This document shows positions 46,429 through 56,969 of a stretch of DNA of 64,000 nucleotides, piece by piece. A program made the translations under genes and the position numbers. Source of the stretch: Rhizobium sp. LC145 (GTDB lineage: Bacteria; Pseudomonadota; Alphaproteobacteria; Rhizobiales; Rhizobiaceae); contig NZ_LBHV01000001.1 in NCBI RefSeq assembly GCF_001005825.1, forward strand, positions 124,001 to 188,000. The letters are read 5' to 3'. Numbering within the stretch: position 1 is the stretch's first letter; each line of letters begins with the position of its first letter. The notes below the pieces were generated by a model, which saw only the letters and a list, made by a program, of their open reading frames with translations, had not been told where the DNA came from and searched no databases.

Positions 46429-47988
46429 ATGCCGAACAAGACGCCCTTTTATATCACCACCGCGATTTCCTATCCCAACGGCAAGCCGCATATCGGCCAC
46501 GCCTACGAATTGATCGCGACGGATGCCATGGCGCGCTTCCAGCGCCTCGATGGGCGGGACGTCTTCTTCCTGACCGGTACGGACGAGCACGGCCAGAAGA
46601 TGCAGCAGACGGCCCGCGCCGAGGGTATCGCGCCTGAGGCGCTGGCCGAGCGCAATTCCAACGAATTCCTGGCCATGGGCAAGCTTCTGAACTCGTCGAA
46701 CGACGATTTCATCCGCACCACTGAGCCGCGCCACCACGAGGCCTCGAAGGATATCTGGAACCGGATGGCCGATGCCGGCGACATCTACAAGGATACCTAT
46801 GCCGGCTGGTATTCGGTGCGTGACGAAGCCTATTATGCTGAGGACGAGACCGAGGTTCGCGCGGACGGCGTTCGCTACGGACCCCAGGGCACGCCGGTCG
46901 AATGGGTGGAGGAATCCAGCTATTTCTTCAAGCTTTCGGCCTATGGCGAGAAGCTTCTCGAATTTTATGAGAAAAACCCGGATTTCATCGGTCCGGCCGA
47001 GCGCCGCAACGAGGTGGTCTCCTTCGTGAAATCCGGGCTCAGGGATCTCTCGGTGTCACGCACGACCTTCGATTGGGGCATCAAGGTTCCGAACGATCCG
47101 GCTCACGTGATGTATGTCTGGGTGGACGCACTCACCAATTATCTTACCGCGACCGGCTATCTGGAGGACCCGAACGGTCCGCGCGCAAAATACTGGCCGG
47201 CGGACGTGCACATCATCGGCAAGGACATCATCCGCTTCCATGCGATCTATTGGCCGGCCTTCCTGATGTCGGCGAAGCTGCCGCTGCCGAAGCGCGTCTA
47301 CGCCCATGGCTTCGTGCTGAACAAGGGCGAGAAGATGTCGAAGTCGCTCGGCAACGTGGTCGATCCGTTCGAACTTCTCGAAAAGTTCGGGCTCGATTAC
47401 GTGCGCTATTTCCTCTGCCGCGAGATTTCCTTCGGCCAGGACGGCAACTGCAACGATGAGCTGATCGCGACCCGCGTCAATGCCGATCTCGCGAACGGCA
47501 TCGGCAATCTGGCGAGCCGCTCGCTCTCGATGATCGTCAAGAACTGCGACGGAAAAGTGCCCGAACCCGGTGAACTCACCGATGCCGATCGCGCCATGCT
47601 GGCTTCCGTGGATGCGCTTCTCGACATCTGCCGCGAGGAAATGGGCAAGCAGGCCATCCACAAGTCGCTCGCGGCAATCATTGCCGTCGTTTCTGAGACG
47701 GACCGGTATTTCGCCGGACAGGAGCCCTGGGCGCTGAAGAAGACCGATCCCGAGCGCATGGGCACCGTGCTCTACGTGACGGCCGAGGTGGTCCGCCAGA
47801 TCGGAATTCTGCTTCAGCCGTTCATGCCGGATTCGTCCGCAAAGCTGCTGGACCTCGTGGCCGCGCCGGCCGACAGGCGCGATTTCGAGGCGCTCGGAGA
47901 GGCTGGCCGACTTGTTCCCGGTACGCCGCTGGAAGCGCCGAAGCCGGTTTTCCCACGCTATGTGGCGCCGGAAACGACCGGCGTGTGA
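46429..47988 (+). CDS. metG: Methionyl-tRNA synthetase
   Basis: Charges initiator and elongator tRNA-Met. 519 residues. HIGH motif PHIGHAYE at residues 21-24, KMSKS in [12 protein letters not shown], and class I catalytic core. The C-terminal tRNA-binding (OB) domain of the E. coli form is absent, as usual in alphaproteobacteria. ATG 46429 is preferred to ATG 46396 because it gives the family N-terminus. tatD follows after 7 bp. Confidence 0.96.
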   Translation: MPNKTPFYITTAISYPNGKPHIGHAYELIATDAMARFQRLDGRDVFFLTGTDEHGQKMQQTARAEGIAPEALAERNSNEFLAMGKLLNSSNDDFIRTTEPRHHEASKDIWNRMADAGDIYKDTYAGWYSVRDEAYYAEDETEVRADGVRYGPQGTPVEWVEESSYFFKLSAYGEKLLEFYEKNPDFIGPAERRNEVVSFVKSGLRDLSVSRTTFDWGIKVPNDPAHVMYVWVDALTNYLTATGYLEDPNGPRAKYWPADVHIIGKDIIRFHAIYWPAFLMSAKLPLPKRVYAHGFVLNKGEKMSKSLGNVVDPFELLEKFGLDYVRYFLCREISFGQDGNCNDELIATRVNADLANGIGNLASRSLSMIVKNCDGKVPEPGELTDADRAMLASVDALLDICREEMGKQAIHKSLAAIIAVVSETDRYFAGQEPWALKKTDPERMGTVLYVTAEVVRQIGILLQPFMPDSSAKLLDLVAAPADRRDFEALGEAGRLVPGTPLEAPKPVFPRYVAPETTGV

Positions 47989-47995
47989 GTTTGCT

Positions 47996-48778
47996 ATGCT
48001 GATCGATACCCATTGCCACCTGGATTTTGCCGATTTCGCGGAAGAGCGCGACGCGATCATATCGCGCGCCCACGAAGCCGGCGTGCAGCAGATGGTGACC
48101 ATCTGTACGCGGGTTCGCAAACTCGAGAACATTCTGGCGATTGCGGACAAGTATCCGTCGGTTTTTGCCTCCGTCGGCACGCATCCGAACAATGCGGGCG
48201 AAGAACTCGATATCCAGGCGGATGATCTCGTAAGGCTTGCGGAAAGCCACGAGAAGATCGTGGCGATCGGCGAAGCCGGCCTCGATTATTTCTATGACAC
48301 GCAGACGCCGGCTGACCAGAAGATGGGTTTCCTGCGCCATATCGAAGCCGCACGGCAGACACAGCTTCCGCTCGTGATCCACAGCCGCAGCGCCGACGAG
48401 GACATGGCGGCAATCCTGACGGAAGAAAGCGGGAAGGGGGCTTTCCCCTTCATTTTGCACTGCTTTTCCTCCGGGGCCGACCTCGCCCGCACCGGCGTGG
48501 AACTCGGCGGCTATGTCTCGTTTTCCGGCATCCTGACCTTTCCGAAATCCGAGGAGCTTCGAGAAATCGCGAAAACCGTGCCGCTCGATCGGCTTCTGGT
48601 GGAAACGGACGCGCCGTATCTGGCCCCGAAACGCTGGCGCGGCAAGCGCAACGAGCCTTCCTATGTGGTCAATACGGCCGAAGTGCTCGCCGAATGCAAG
48701 GATGTGAGCTACGAGGAGATCGCGCGGGCTACCACGGACAATGCATTCCGCGTCTTCTCCAGGATGCCGAGGCTCTGA
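47996..48778 (+). CDS. TatD family metal-dependent hydrolase/DNase
   Basis: A 260-residue TIM-barrel hydrolase. Metal ligands: DTHCHLDF, Glu in IGEAGLDYFYD, His in VIHSRS, His in LHCFSSG and Asp in ETDAPYLAP. TatD proteins are 3'-5' exonucleases involved in DNA repair or turnover. It starts 7 bp after metG and ends 3 bp before the next gene, so metG-tatD-MBL is one unit. Confidence 0.92.
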   Translation: MLIDTHCHLDFADFAEERDAIISRAHEAGVQQMVTICTRVRKLENILAIADKYPSVFASVGTHPNNAGEELDIQADDLVRLAESHEKIVAIGEAGLDYFYDTQTPADQKMGFLRHIEAARQTQLPLVIHSRSADEDMAAILTEESGKGAFPFILHCFSSGADLARTGVELGGYVSFSGILTFPKSEELREIAKTVPLDRLLVETDAPYLAPKRWRGKRNEPSYVVNTAEVLAECKDVSYEEIARATTDNAFRVFSRMPRL

Positions 48779-48781
48779 CAC

Positions 48782-49609
48782 GTGGCCTATCGCCGGCGCT
48801 TCACCATACTCGGTTGTTCGTCGTCTCCCGGCGTTCCGCGCATCAATGGCGATTGGGGTGCCTGCGATCCTGAAAACCCGCGCAACCGGCGGACGCGCGC
48901 CGCCTTCATGGTCGAGCAGATTGCGCCTGACGGCGGCCGTACGACGGTGGTGATCGACACGGGTCCGGATTTCCGCGAGCAGATGATCGCGGCGCGCGTC
49001 GAACGGATCGATGCGGTGCTCTATACTCACGCGCATGCGGACCATCTGCATGGCATCGATGACCTGCGCGGCTATTTCATCATGCAACGCCGGCGCATTC
49101 CGATCTATGCCGATGCGTTGACCATGGAGCGCATTCGCCAGGGCTTCGGCTATTGCCTGGAGACGCCGCCCGGCGGCAATTATCCGCCGATCGTCGAGCC
49201 GAGGCTGATCGAGAACATGGAAGAGCCGATCGTCATCGACGGTCCAGGCGGGCCGATCCGGCTCATGCCGTACATGCAGGTACATGGCGATATCCATTCT
49301 CTGGGCTTCCGGATCGGTGGCGTGGCTTATTCCAGCGACGTCAGCGACTTTCCGCCCGAGACGATTCCAAGGCTTGGCGGATTGGACATGCTCGTCATCG
49401 ACGCTCTGCAGTATCATTACCATCCAAGCCATCTGTCGCTGGAACAGGCACTCGACTGGATCGCTCGGCTTGCGCCGAAGCAGGCGGTTCTCACACATAT
49501 GCACACACCGCTGGATTACGAGACGGTCCGCACTGAGACGCCGCCGAATGTCGAACCCGCTTATGACGGGATGACGTTCGAGTTCGAGCGGGCCGAGGAC
49601 GCGCTCTGA
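48782..49609 (+). CDS. MBL-fold metallo-hydrolase (PhnP-like)
   Basis: A 275-residue metallo-beta-lactamase-fold protein starting with GTG. The metal motif is THAHADHLHG, later ligands lie in QVHGDIHSLGFRIGG, SSDVSDFP and the C-terminal THMHTPLDY. The N-terminal FTILGCSSSPGVPRINGDWG is the PhnP/cyclic-phosphodiesterase signature. There is no phosphonate gene cluster nearby, so a general phosphodiesterase role is likely. Confidence 0.88.
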   Translation: MAYRRRFTILGCSSSPGVPRINGDWGACDPENPRNRRTRAAFMVEQIAPDGGRTTVVIDTGPDFREQMIAARVERIDAVLYTHAHADHLHGIDDLRGYFIMQRRRIPIYADALTMERIRQGFGYCLETPPGGNYPPIVEPRLIENMEEPIVIDGPGGPIRLMPYMQVHGDIHSLGFRIGGVAYSSDVSDFPPETIPRLGGLDMLVIDALQYHYHPSHLSLEQALDWIARLAPKQAVLTHMHTPLDYETVRTETPPNVEPAYDGMTFEFERAEDAL

Positions 49610-49959
49610 CTTATATGAGCGGATTAGAGAACTTGCATAAGCCTTTTGCCGCTCTTGCATATCCAATAGTTCCATAATCTATCTTATGTGATTTTGGGAT
49701 GTAGCCGGGCACATTTTATTTCCAACCGCGACCTGCCGGGCGAAAGCCCCTATTCGTCTGCCAGGACATGTATTGACACCAAGCGGTCGCCGGTGCTGCA
49801 TCTTGCCGATGAGCACCGGCAGCTCCGCGGGCACAGACGGAAAGCGTGTCCTCGGCTAGCGAGCCAGTTTACTATCAGTTGCAATAATTTGTCCTGCTGT
49901 GCTCCAATGGGCTGGCGATCACACTAGCTCGGTACCATTCGCGCAATCGGAGGGATATA
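49610..49959. other. 350-bp AT-richer intergenic region
   Basis: No supported gene. It has lower GC than its flanks, a 9-bp hairpin at 49789-49820 and TGCAT/TATCC-rich stretches near the MBL gene end. It separates the core metG run from the orphan lipoprotein. Confidence 0.5.
49789..49820. other. Hairpin upstream of lipoprotein gene
   Basis: GCCGGTGCT / AGCACCGGC, 9-bp perfect stem with 14-base loop. No T run follows, so a terminator is unlikely; it may be a regulator site or RNA structure. Confidence 0.4.
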
Positions 49960-50367
49960 ATGCTGAAATTCAAGATGAGATTTTTGTTGATCGCGATTGT
50001 GCCGCTGGCACTTGCCGGCTGCGTCAGTGCCAAAGATCAGCGCACATCGGATCAAGATAAATGCGCTTCATATGGTTACCGGCCGGGAACTAACGGCTTT
50101 GCTAATTGCATGATGTCCCGTGACGAGCAGCGCAGCGACGACCAGCAGCGCACAATGGAATCACTAGAACAGCAGGATCGAAGAGACCGAAGGCGCTTGC
50201 AAGATCTCGAGTCCACAGCCGGCGTTACTGGCGTTACTGGCGGCACTGATGTCATCGGCAACAGGCCTCAGTACGACAAAGATGGCAATCCCAACTTCGA
50301 TACGCAAGGCAACTACCAAGGCTGCCACGGAATCGGCTGCCAAGTCGACAATCCCGACGATCAATAG
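49960..50367 (+). CDS. Small predicted lipoprotein
   Basis: A 135-residue protein with signal and lipobox LALAGC (Cys at about 23). After it come a Cys-containing YGYRPGTNGFANC motif, a long charged Arg/Asp/Gln-rich coiled-coil-like part, and a short Gly/Thr repeat TAGVTGVTGGT. TCGGAGGGATATA precedes the start. Codon use is clearly more A/T-rich at third positions than its neighbours, hinting at acquisition. Not recognised. Confidence 0.68.
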   Translation: MLKFKMRFLLIAIVPLALAGCVSAKDQRTSDQDKCASYGYRPGTNGFANCMMSRDEQRSDDQQRTMESLEQQDRRDRRRLQDLESTAGVTGVTGGTDVIGNRPQYDKDGNPNFDTQGNYQGCHGIGCQVDNPDDQ

Positions 50368-50436
50368 CCTGATGACAAAAATCACGGCACAAACACAGCC
50401 AGCCCCGGCAAGGTGCCCTCTCCCGGCACCTGCCCC

Positions 50437-51021
50437 CTATTCGGCCGCCGTCCGCATTTCCTCGATTTCGATTTCGTAGGAATAGCCTTCCAGCATGGCA
50501 TAGGCCTGCTCGATGGCCTTTATATCGGCTTCCGCCTTGATCATCGCCTCGCCGATCGTATCGCAGCGCGACCTCAGCATGCGGCCGAGCACGTCGGTTC
50601 CGGGCTTTCTGCCGATACGGTCGATATGATTGCGGATGCGCGCGCGGTGGCGCTCCATTTCGAGAATGTGAAACCGTGCCTGAACGATCTTGTCGGTGAG
50701 TTTTCGGCGCATGGCCGCGACCGGATCGAAACTTCCCGGCTCGCGCTCGTCGAGAATGACCTCGTTAACGAGCATTTCCAGCACCAGCACCCCTTGCAGA
50801 TCCATGGGATCGGCGAGCGCCGGATCGTAGCCGGTATCGTCATAAACCTTGCGGCGTACGGGATCGTTGAGCAGTTCGTAAGATGTCGTGAGCTTGCCGA
50901 AGGCCTCCGCATCGCCGCCGGAATCGGGATGCGCCTTCTTCACCCGACGGCGATAGGCAAGCTTGATGGCTGCGGCATCAGCGTCGCGTGAAACACCAAG
51001 CGTTTCGTAAGGATCGATCAC
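50437..51021 (-). CDS. J-domain (DnaJ-like) protein
   Basis: A 194-residue protein: an N-terminal J domain with the HPD motif in VKKAHPDSGGDAEAF, followed by about 110 residues of helix-rich sequence of no known domain. No zinc-finger or C-terminal peptide-binding regions of DnaJ, so it is a specialised DnaK co-chaperone. GGAGACAGGTGAAGC precedes the start at 51021. Confidence 0.85.
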   Translation of the reverse strand: MIDPYETLGVSRDADAAAIKLAYRRRVKKAHPDSGGDAEAFGKLTTSYELLNDPVRRKVYDDTGYDPALADPMDLQGVLVLEMLVNEVILDEREPGSFDPVAAMRRKLTDKIVQARFHILEMERHRARIRNHIDRIGRKPGTDVLGRMLRSRCDTIGEAMIKAEADIKAIEQAYAMLEGYSYEIEIEEMRTAAE

Positions 51022-51141
51022 CGCTTCACCTGTCTCCGGGGAAATGAATCCAGCTTCGTCGCCGTCCTAACGGGTCCGGCTCCCGGTCTCAACCCCTTAC
51101 GGAATCTTGTGGCCAATTAGCGGCAATGGCAAGGCTGCAAT

Positions 51142-52344
51142 TCATCGGCGCGTAAATCCGAGCCACGGCCGGCGCCCTTCCGCCACGGGCGCCATGAGGA
51201 AGCTCAGCAGGATGAAGGGCAGCAGAACCAGGAAGCTGGCGATCAGGCCGACATGTTCCGCGATGAAGCCGAGCAGCGGCGGAACGCCGATCGTACCGAG
51301 CATCAAGGTAAGCGCAAGGGCCGCAAGGCTTTCGGATGCCTGACCCTTGCCGCGCTCGATCGCGGTGGAGACCGCCAGAGGAAATGCAAGTGCTACGCCA
51401 CAGCCGATGAGGAAAAGCGCAAAGCCGCCGACAATCAGTCCCGGCGCGGAAACGAGCAGGATGACGCCCGCTCCCACCGAGACAGCCGAGGCGCGCAGGA
51501 GTGTCGCCGCGCCGAACTTCTCGCGCAGCATATCTCCGCTGAGCCGTGTCAGGCCCATACCGATCGTGAAGGTGGCGTAGAGCATTCCGGCGGCTACGGG
51601 ACCGGCGCCCAGCACCTCGCGGATGAAGAATATGCCCCAGTCATAGACCGCGCCTTCGACGATGCAGAGGCCGAAGACCATGACGCAGATCAACAGGATC
51701 GTCCTGTCGGGAAGCACATAGACCGGCCTCCTGCGATCCGGCTGGATCACCGGCGCCACCTCCCGGGGCATCATCCGCAAGGCGATGAGGCAGGAGAGGA
51801 TCACAAAGGCAGCGGCCATCGCCTGGTGGAAGAAGGGCGTCACTCCCCTGCCCGCCAGGAAGCCGGAAACCAGCGAGCCTGCAAGCAGGCCGATCGACCA
51901 GAAACCGTGGCTGCGCGAGAGAATCTTCCTGCCGGTGCGGTGCTCGATGCCGGTGGCGATCATATTGGCGGCGACATCGAAAATGGTTCGAAAGAAGCCG
52001 AAGAGGAAAAAACAGAGCAGGAAACCGCTGAACGGAACGATGGTAAGCAATGGCGTGAGCAGAGCCGTAATCGACAAGGTTGCGACCGCCGTCAGACGGG
52101 GCGTCAGCCGGTCGGTCACGCGGCCGGCGATGGGCAGCGCCAGGAAGGTTCCCAGGGGAGCGCTGAGCAAGGTGAATCCCAGGATCGCCTTGTCGACGCC
52201 GAGCGAAAGCTGGATGGCCGGCAAGCGCGTGAACAGGGAAACGAAGAGGATGGCATTGCAGAAATAGAGCAGCGCGGAAGGCGCGAGCGTAGACATGAAG
52301 GAATCCGGCGAATCGCAATTTGCGCCATTCGTCGCATTCGCCAT
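51142..52344 (-). CDS. Major facilitator superfamily transporter
   Basis: A 400-residue membrane protein with about 12 hydrophobic segments and the loop 2-3 motif AGRVTDRLTPR of MFS carriers. The substrate is unknown; sequence resembles set of sugar/drug exporters in rhizobia. ATG 52344 is chosen; ATG 52389 and ATG 52296 are alternatives. It is divergent from the DUF4864 gene with 92 bp between starts. Confidence 0.85.
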   Translation of the reverse strand: MANATNGANCDSPDSFMSTLAPSALLYFCNAILFVSLFTRLPAIQLSLGVDKAILGFTLLSAPLGTFLALPIAGRVTDRLTPRLTAVATLSITALLTPLLTIVPFSGFLLCFFLFGFFRTIFDVAANMIATGIEHRTGRKILSRSHGFWSIGLLAGSLVSGFLAGRGVTPFFHQAMAAAFVILSCLIALRMMPREVAPVIQPDRRRPVYVLPDRTILLICVMVFGLCIVEGAVYDWGIFFIREVLGAGPVAAGMLYATFTIGMGLTRLSGDMLREKFGAATLLRASAVSVGAGVILLVSAPGLIVGGFALFLIGCGVALAFPLAVSTAIERGKGQASESLAALALTLMLGTIGVPPLLGFIAEHVGLIASFLVLLPFILLSFLMAPVAEGRRPWLGFTRR

Positions 52345-52436
52345 GCGCGGCCACAAGATTTCATTGCGAAAGGCTGCGTTGTTCAGCACGCAGGCTTTCC
52401 ATGATAGGCTTCCCGCGTCACGCTTGGAGAACGCCT

Positions 52437-52862
52437 ATGTCGGTTCGCTTCGCCTCCGCTTTCGTGTTTCTTATTCTCCTTTCCGCCCCGCCCTCGAGAG
52501 CCCAAGATCCGGTTCTGGAAGCCCAGGCCGTCATCTCGGAACAAATCGCCGCGCTGATGGCGGATGATGCGGAAAAGGCTTATTCCCACGCCTCTCCCGG
52601 TATCCGCAGCCTCTACCCCGACAAGGAACGGTTTCTCGACATGGTCCGCAAGAGCTACGAGCCGGTCTATCAGGCCGGCAGCTACGCCTTCGGCCGTTCC
52701 AAGCTCGTGGGCGGTGGCGAGATGGTGCTGCAGGAAGTCCTGATTACCGATCCGAAAGGCAAGGACTGGACCGCCATCTACGAGCTTCGGCTGATGGATG
52801 ACGGCAGCTACAAGGTCAACGGCGTGCGGATGCTTCCAAACAGCACCAGCACCGGCATCTGA
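52437..52862 (+). CDS. DUF4864 domain exported protein
   Basis: A 141-residue secreted protein with signal peptide ASAFVFLILLSAPPSRAQ and the DUF4864 region (ISEQIAALMADDAEKAYSHA to LPNSTSTGI). The fold resembles nuclear-transport-factor-2-like barrels; function unknown. TTGGAGAACGCCT precedes the start. Confidence 0.82.
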   Translation: MSVRFASAFVFLILLSAPPSRAQDPVLEAQAVISEQIAALMADDAEKAYSHASPGIRSLYPDKERFLDMVRKSYEPVYQAGSYAFGRSKLVGGGEMVLQEVLITDPKGKDWTAIYELRLMDDGSYKVNGVRMLPNSTSTGI

Positions 52863-52883
52863 AGGCAGAGCCGGCGAGCGAGA

Positions 52884-54005
52884 TCAGACGTCTCCCCTCG
52901 CCCAGACCTCCTGCGTTTCGGCATAGAAGTCGGCGAAGCGCCCCTCGGCGATCGCCTTGCGGATGCCTTTCATCAGATCCTGGTAGTAGGAAAGATTGTT
53001 CCAGGACAGCAGCATGCCGCCGAGCGCTTCGTCGGAGCGGACGAGGTGATGCAGGTAGGCGCGGGAATAATCGCGCGCCGCCGGGCAGCTCGACTCCTCA
53101 TCCAGAGGACGCAGGTCTTCGGCATGCTTGGCGTTGCGGATGTTGATGCGGCCACGGCGGGTGAAGGCCAGGCCATGCCGTCCGGAGCGGGTGGGCATCA
53201 CGCAATCGAACATATCGATCCCGCGCGCCACCGATTTCAGAATGTCATCGGGCGTGCCGACGCCCATCAGATAGCGCGGCTTTTCGCTCGGCAGAACCGG
53301 AAGCGTCGTTTCCAGCATCTGCAGCATCACTTCCTGCGGCTCGCCGACCGCAAGGCCGCCAACCGCATAGCCCTTGAGATCGAGTTCCTTCAGGCCCTCG
53401 GCGGAGCGAATGCGCAGGTTGGGCTGATCGCCGCCCTGGACGATACCGAACATGGCCTTCCCGGGCTGGTTGCCGAAGGCGACCTTGCAACGCTCCGCCC
53501 AGCGAAGCGACAGTTCCATGGCCCGCTCGATCTCCTTCGGCTCAGCCGGCAGCGCCACGCATTCGTCGAGCTGCATCTGGATATCGGAGCCGAGCAGTCC
53601 CTGTATCTCGATGGAGCGCTCCGGAGACATGTGGTGCAGGCTGCCGTCCACATGGCTCTTGAAGGTGACGCCCTTCTCGTCGAGCTTGCGCAAGCCGGCC
53701 AGCGACATGACCTGGAAGCCGCCGCTATCGGTGAGGATAGGATGCGGCCAGCGGATGAGCTCATGCAATCCGCCGAGGCGGGCCACCCGTTCGGCGCCCG
53801 GCCGGAGCATCAGGTGGTAGGTATTGCCGAGAATGATATCGGCGCCGGTCTCACGCACCTGGTCGAGATACATGGCCTTGACCGTGCCGACCGTGCCGAC
53901 CGGCATGAAGGCCGGCGTGCGGATCGTGCCGCGCGGCATCGAAACTTCACCAAGCCGGGCGCCGCCATCGGTGGCCTTGAGGGTGAACTGAAAGTTCTCG
54001 GTCAT
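52884..54005 (-). CDS. tgt: Queuine tRNA-ribosyltransferase
   Basis: Exchanges guanine 34 of GUN-anticodon tRNAs for the queuosine precursor. 373 residues. Active-site [10 protein letters not shown], the nucleophile Asp in [13 protein letters not shown] and the Zn cluster [15 protein letters not shown] (with the upstream Cys in EESSCPA) are intact. ATGA overlap with queA. Confidence 0.96.
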   Translation of the reverse strand: MTENFQFTLKATDGGARLGEVSMPRGTIRTPAFMPVGTVGTVKAMYLDQVRETGADIILGNTYHLMLRPGAERVARLGGLHELIRWPHPILTDSGGFQVMSLAGLRKLDEKGVTFKSHVDGSLHHMSPERSIEIQGLLGSDIQMQLDECVALPAEPKEIERAMELSLRWAERCKVAFGNQPGKAMFGIVQGGDQPNLRIRSAEGLKELDLKGYAVGGLAVGEPQEVMLQMLETTLPVLPSEKPRYLMGVGTPDDILKSVARGIDMFDCVMPTRSGRHGLAFTRRGRINIRNAKHAEDLRPLDEESSCPAARDYSRAYLHHLVRSDEALGGMLLSWNNLSYYQDLMKGIRKAIAEGRFADFYAETQEVWARGDV

Positions 54006-55087
54006 TTGTCTTTCCGGAAAAGCAGGCTCGCGTCTCCATAGGAGTAGAAGCGGTAGCCTGTCGAGATCGCATGGGCATAGGCCGAGCGCATGGTCTCGAG
54101 CCCTGAAAAGGCCGAGACCAGCATGAACAGCGTCGATCGTGGCAGATGGAAGTTGGTCATCAGCATGTCGACCGCCTTGAAGCGATAGCCCGGCGTGATG
54201 AATATGCCGGTTGCTCCACTCCAGGGCGCTATCACGCCGTCATCGGTGGCGGCGCTTTCGACGAGACGAAGCGAGGTCGTGCCGACGCAGACGATCCGGC
54301 CGCCTCTTGCCTTGACGGCATTCAGCCGCGCAGCGGTATCGGCACTAACGTAGCCGATCTCCTGATGCATCTTGTGATCGGCGGTATCGTCGGCCTTGAC
54401 CGGCAGGAAGGTCCCGGCCCCCACATGCAAGGTGACGAAGTGCCGTTCGATGCCGGCTGCATCGAGGGCGGCGAAGAGTTGCGGCGTGAAGTGCAGGCCG
54501 GCCGTCGGAGCTGCGACCGCGCCTTCCTCGCGGGCGTAGATGGTCTGGTAATCCTGCCGATCCTTGTCGTCTTCGGCCCGCTTGGCGGCGATATAAGGCG
54601 GCAGGGGAATGTGTCCCACCGCCATGATGGCCTCGTCCAGCATCGGGCCTGAGAGATCGAAGCGCAGAGTGACTTCGCCGCCCTCGCCCTTCTCTTCCAC
54701 GGTGGCGGCGAGCGAGCCGATCATGCAGGCATTACCGCCGTGACCGAACTCTATCCGATCGCCTACCTTGATGCGCTTGCCGGGCTTGGCGAATGCCTTC
54801 CAGGCATCCGGCGCGGTGCGCATGTGAAGGGTGGCGGAGACCTGCTGACCGCCCGCTCCTTCCCTGTGGCGAATGCCTTCGAGCTGAGCCGGGATGACCT
54901 TGGTATCGTTGAAGACCAGCGCATCGCCCGGTTTCAGGAAGCTCGGCAGTTCCGAAACGCGGTGATCGGCGAGCTCGGGCTCATCGCCCGGCCGTACGAC
55001 GAGCAGCCGGGCGCTGTCGCGCGGGCTTGCGGGCCTCAGCGCAATGCTTTCTTCGGGCAGATCGAAATCGAACAGATCGACGCGCAT
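54002..55087 (-). CDS. queA: tRNA preQ1(34) S-adenosylmethionine ribosyltransferase-isomerase
   Basis: Adds the epoxycyclopentane precursor to preQ1 in tRNA. 361 residues. Features: [54 protein letters not shown] with [30 protein letters not shown] and the C-terminal [11 protein letters not shown]. Translationally coupled to tgt. Confidence 0.96.
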   Translation of the reverse strand: MRVDLFDFDLPEESIALRPASPRDSARLLVVRPGDEPELADHRVSELPSFLKPGDALVFNDTKVIPAQLEGIRHREGAGGQQVSATLHMRTAPDAWKAFAKPGKRIKVGDRIEFGHGGNACMIGSLAATVEEKGEGGEVTLRFDLSGPMLDEAIMAVGHIPLPPYIAAKRAEDDKDRQDYQTIYAREEGAVAAPTAGLHFTPQLFAALDAAGIERHFVTLHVGAGTFLPVKADDTADHKMHQEIGYVSADTAARLNAVKARGGRIVCVGTTSLRLVESAATDDGVIAPWSGATGIFITPGYRFKAVDMLMTNFHLPRSTLFMLVSAFSGLETMRSAYAHAISTGYRFYSYGDASLLFRKDK

Positions 55088-55105
55088 GTGTCAGTTTCCG
55101 AACAA

Positions 55106-55142
55106 GCAAAGCCCGCTCCGACGACGACCGGCGGAGCGGGCT
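55106..55142 (-). terminator. Terminator after ppiB
   Basis: 13-bp perfect stem AAAGCCCGCTCCG / CGGAGCGGGCTTT with an 11-base loop, between the ppiB stop (55158) and queA start (55087). It separates the coaD-ppiA-ppiB unit from queA-tgt. Confidence 0.85.
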
Positions 55143-55157
55143 TTCATTGAATGACGA

Positions 55158-55667
55158 TCAGACGTCGGCGGCAACCCGCATGGAGACGATCGAGTCCGGG
55201 TCGCTGACCGGCTCGCCCTTCTTGATCGTGTCGACGACGTCCATGCCCTCGATGACCTGGCCCCAGACGGAATATTGCTTGTTCAGCCAGGGTGCATCGG
55301 TAAAGCAGATGAAGAACTGGCTGTTTGCCGAGTTCGGGTTCTGCGAACGCGCCATCGAGCAGGTGCCGCGCACGTGCGGCGTTGCCGAGAACTCGGCCTT
55401 CAGGTCCGGCTTCGCCGAGCCGCCCATGCCGGCGCGAGCCGGGTTAAAGCTCTCGCCGCCCTTCTTGCCGTACTGAACGTCGCCGGTCTGCGCCATGAAA
55501 TCGGAAATGACGCGGTGGAAGACGACGCCGTCATAGGCCTTCTCGCGGGAAAGTTCCTTGATGCGGGCGACATGCTCCGGCGCCACCTGCGGCAGAAGCT
55601 GAATGACAACCTTGCCCTTGGTGGTTTCCAGGATGACAGTGTTTTCCGGATCCTTGATCTCGGCCAT
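55158..55667 (-). CDS. Cytoplasmic cyclophilin peptidyl-prolyl isomerase
   Basis: A 169-residue cyclophilin without signal peptide. Catalytic Arg and Phe-binding segment VFHRVISDFMAQTGD, the SMARSQNPNSANSQFFICF core and the W in VWGQVIEGMDVV are all present. It lies next to a similar exported cyclophilin; the two are 45 bp apart and clearly duplicates. Confidence 0.94.
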   Translation of the reverse strand: MAEIKDPENTVILETTKGKVVIQLLPQVAPEHVARIKELSREKAYDGVVFHRVISDFMAQTGDVQYGKKGGESFNPARAGMGGSAKPDLKAEFSATPHVRGTCSMARSQNPNSANSQFFICFTDAPWLNKQYSVWGQVIEGMDVVDTIKKGEPVSDPDSIVSMRVAADV

Positions 55668-55711
55668 GGCCTTCTCCTTTATGTTTGGCGCATAGGCGAT
55701 GCGCTTGGAAC

Positions 55712-56278
55712 TTACTTGCCGACGGTGACCTTGATCATCCGGTCGGGGTCGGAAACCTCTCCGTTGCCGCCCTCGCCGCGCTTGATCTTGTCGACGTTCT
55801 CCATGCCCGAAACCACCTTGCCGATGACGGTGTACTGGCCGTTCAGGAACGAGCCTTCGTCGAACATGATGAAGAACTGCGAGTTGGCGGAATTCGGGTC
55901 CTGGCTGCGTGCCATGCCGACGGTGCCGCGCTCGAAGGGAACCTTGGAGAATTCAGCCGGAAGGTCCGGCAGGTCGGAGCCGCCGGTGCCGGCGCGCGAG
56001 GCATTGAAGCCATCCTCCATATCGCCGAACTGGACGTCACCTGTCTGGGCCATGAAGCCCTGGATGACGCGGTGGAATGCGACATTGTCATATTCGCCCT
56101 TGGCGGCCAGAGCCTTGACCTGCGCAACATGCTTCGGCGCGACTTCCGGCATGAGCTGAACGACCACCGGGCCATCCTTGAGCTGGATGGTCAGGAAATC
56201 GTCCTCGGCGGCGAGCGCCGGCATGACGAAGGAAGCCAGGGCAAAGGCGCCGGCAATGGCGAGACGAAGCAGTTTCAT
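55712..56278 (-). CDS. Exported cyclophilin peptidyl-prolyl isomerase
   Basis: A 188-residue cyclophilin with signal peptide LAIAGAFALASFVMPALA, thus periplasmic. Catalytic segment AFHRVIQGFMAQTGD and MARSQDPNSANSQFFIMF are intact. Tandem with the cytoplasmic version. coaD is upstream. Confidence 0.93.
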   Translation of the reverse strand: MKLLRLAIAGAFALASFVMPALAAEDDFLTIQLKDGPVVVQLMPEVAPKHVAQVKALAAKGEYDNVAFHRVIQGFMAQTGDVQFGDMEDGFNASRAGTGGSDLPDLPAEFSKVPFERGTVGMARSQDPNSANSQFFIMFDEGSFLNGQYTVIGKVVSGMENVDKIKRGEGGNGEVSDPDRMIKVTVGK

Positions 56279-56305
56279 GCGGAACTCCGATGAGTGAAGG
56301 ACGGA

Positions 56306-56800
56306 TCAGCGTTTCAGCTTGGCATTCAGGGCGTTCAGGACCGCGGCCGGCACGAAAGCGCTGACATCGCCGCCCATGGCGGCGATCTGCCGGACCAATG
56401 TGGCCGTAATGGGCCGGGACGCGGTGCCTGCAGGCAGAAAGACGGTCTGAATATCCGGGGCCATCTGACGGTTCATTCCGGCCATCTGCATTTCATAATC
56501 GAGGTCGGTGCCGTCACGCAGGCCACGCACCAGAAGGCTCGCGCCGTGGGCGCGCGCGGCATCCACCACGAGTTTATCGAACGAGACGACCGAAATGTCC
56601 TTCGCCTTCTGCGGCAGGACTTCCGTCAGTGAGGCAAGGATCAGTTCCGCCCTCTCCTCGAAGCTGAACATCGGCGCCTTGCCGGGATGAATGCCTATTC
56701 CGACGATGACCGTGTCCGCGACGTTCAACGCCTGCACCAGCACATCGAGATGCCCATGGGTCATCGGATCGAAAGACCCGGGATAGAAAGCAGTCGTCAT
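56306..56800 (-). CDS. coaD: Phosphopantetheine adenylyltransferase
   Basis: Fourth step of coenzyme A synthesis. 164 residues. Nucleotidyltransferase motif [16 protein letters not shown] and the ISxTxVR-type tail seen as [16 protein letters not shown] 56800 is preferred over an in-frame start two codons earlier. First gene of the coaD-ppiA-ppiB unit. Confidence 0.95.
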   Translation of the reverse strand: MTTAFYPGSFDPMTHGHLDVLVQALNVADTVIVGIGIHPGKAPMFSFEERAELILASLTEVLPQKAKDISVVSFDKLVVDAARAHGASLLVRGLRDGTDLDYEMQMAGMNRQMAPDIQTVFLPAGTASRPITATLVRQIAAMGGDVSAFVPAAVLNALNAKLKR

Positions 56801-56870
56801 ATGCAAGTCCAGGCTGGGTCAGCGATGAATTCCTGGGCCTTTTGTCACGGATGTTCCGGCACTGCAAGCA

Positions 56871-56907
56871 TGAACGGCGGATGAATGGCGCGTTCAAGGG
56901 CGTTTCA
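56871..56907. promoter_or_regulatory. Four-half-site dyad, copy 1
   Basis: TGAA-N7-TGAA-N7-TTCA-N7-TTCA, four half-sites each 11 bp apart, one helical turn, making a symmetric 37-bp site. The start of the next small gene is 63 bp downstream; coaD (minus strand) begins 71 bp away on the other side. Confidence 0.6.
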
Positions 56908-56969
56908 GACCCGATATGTTTTCATGACCCCATAGCGAGCAACAAGACTCGCGATCACAGGAGAGAAAG

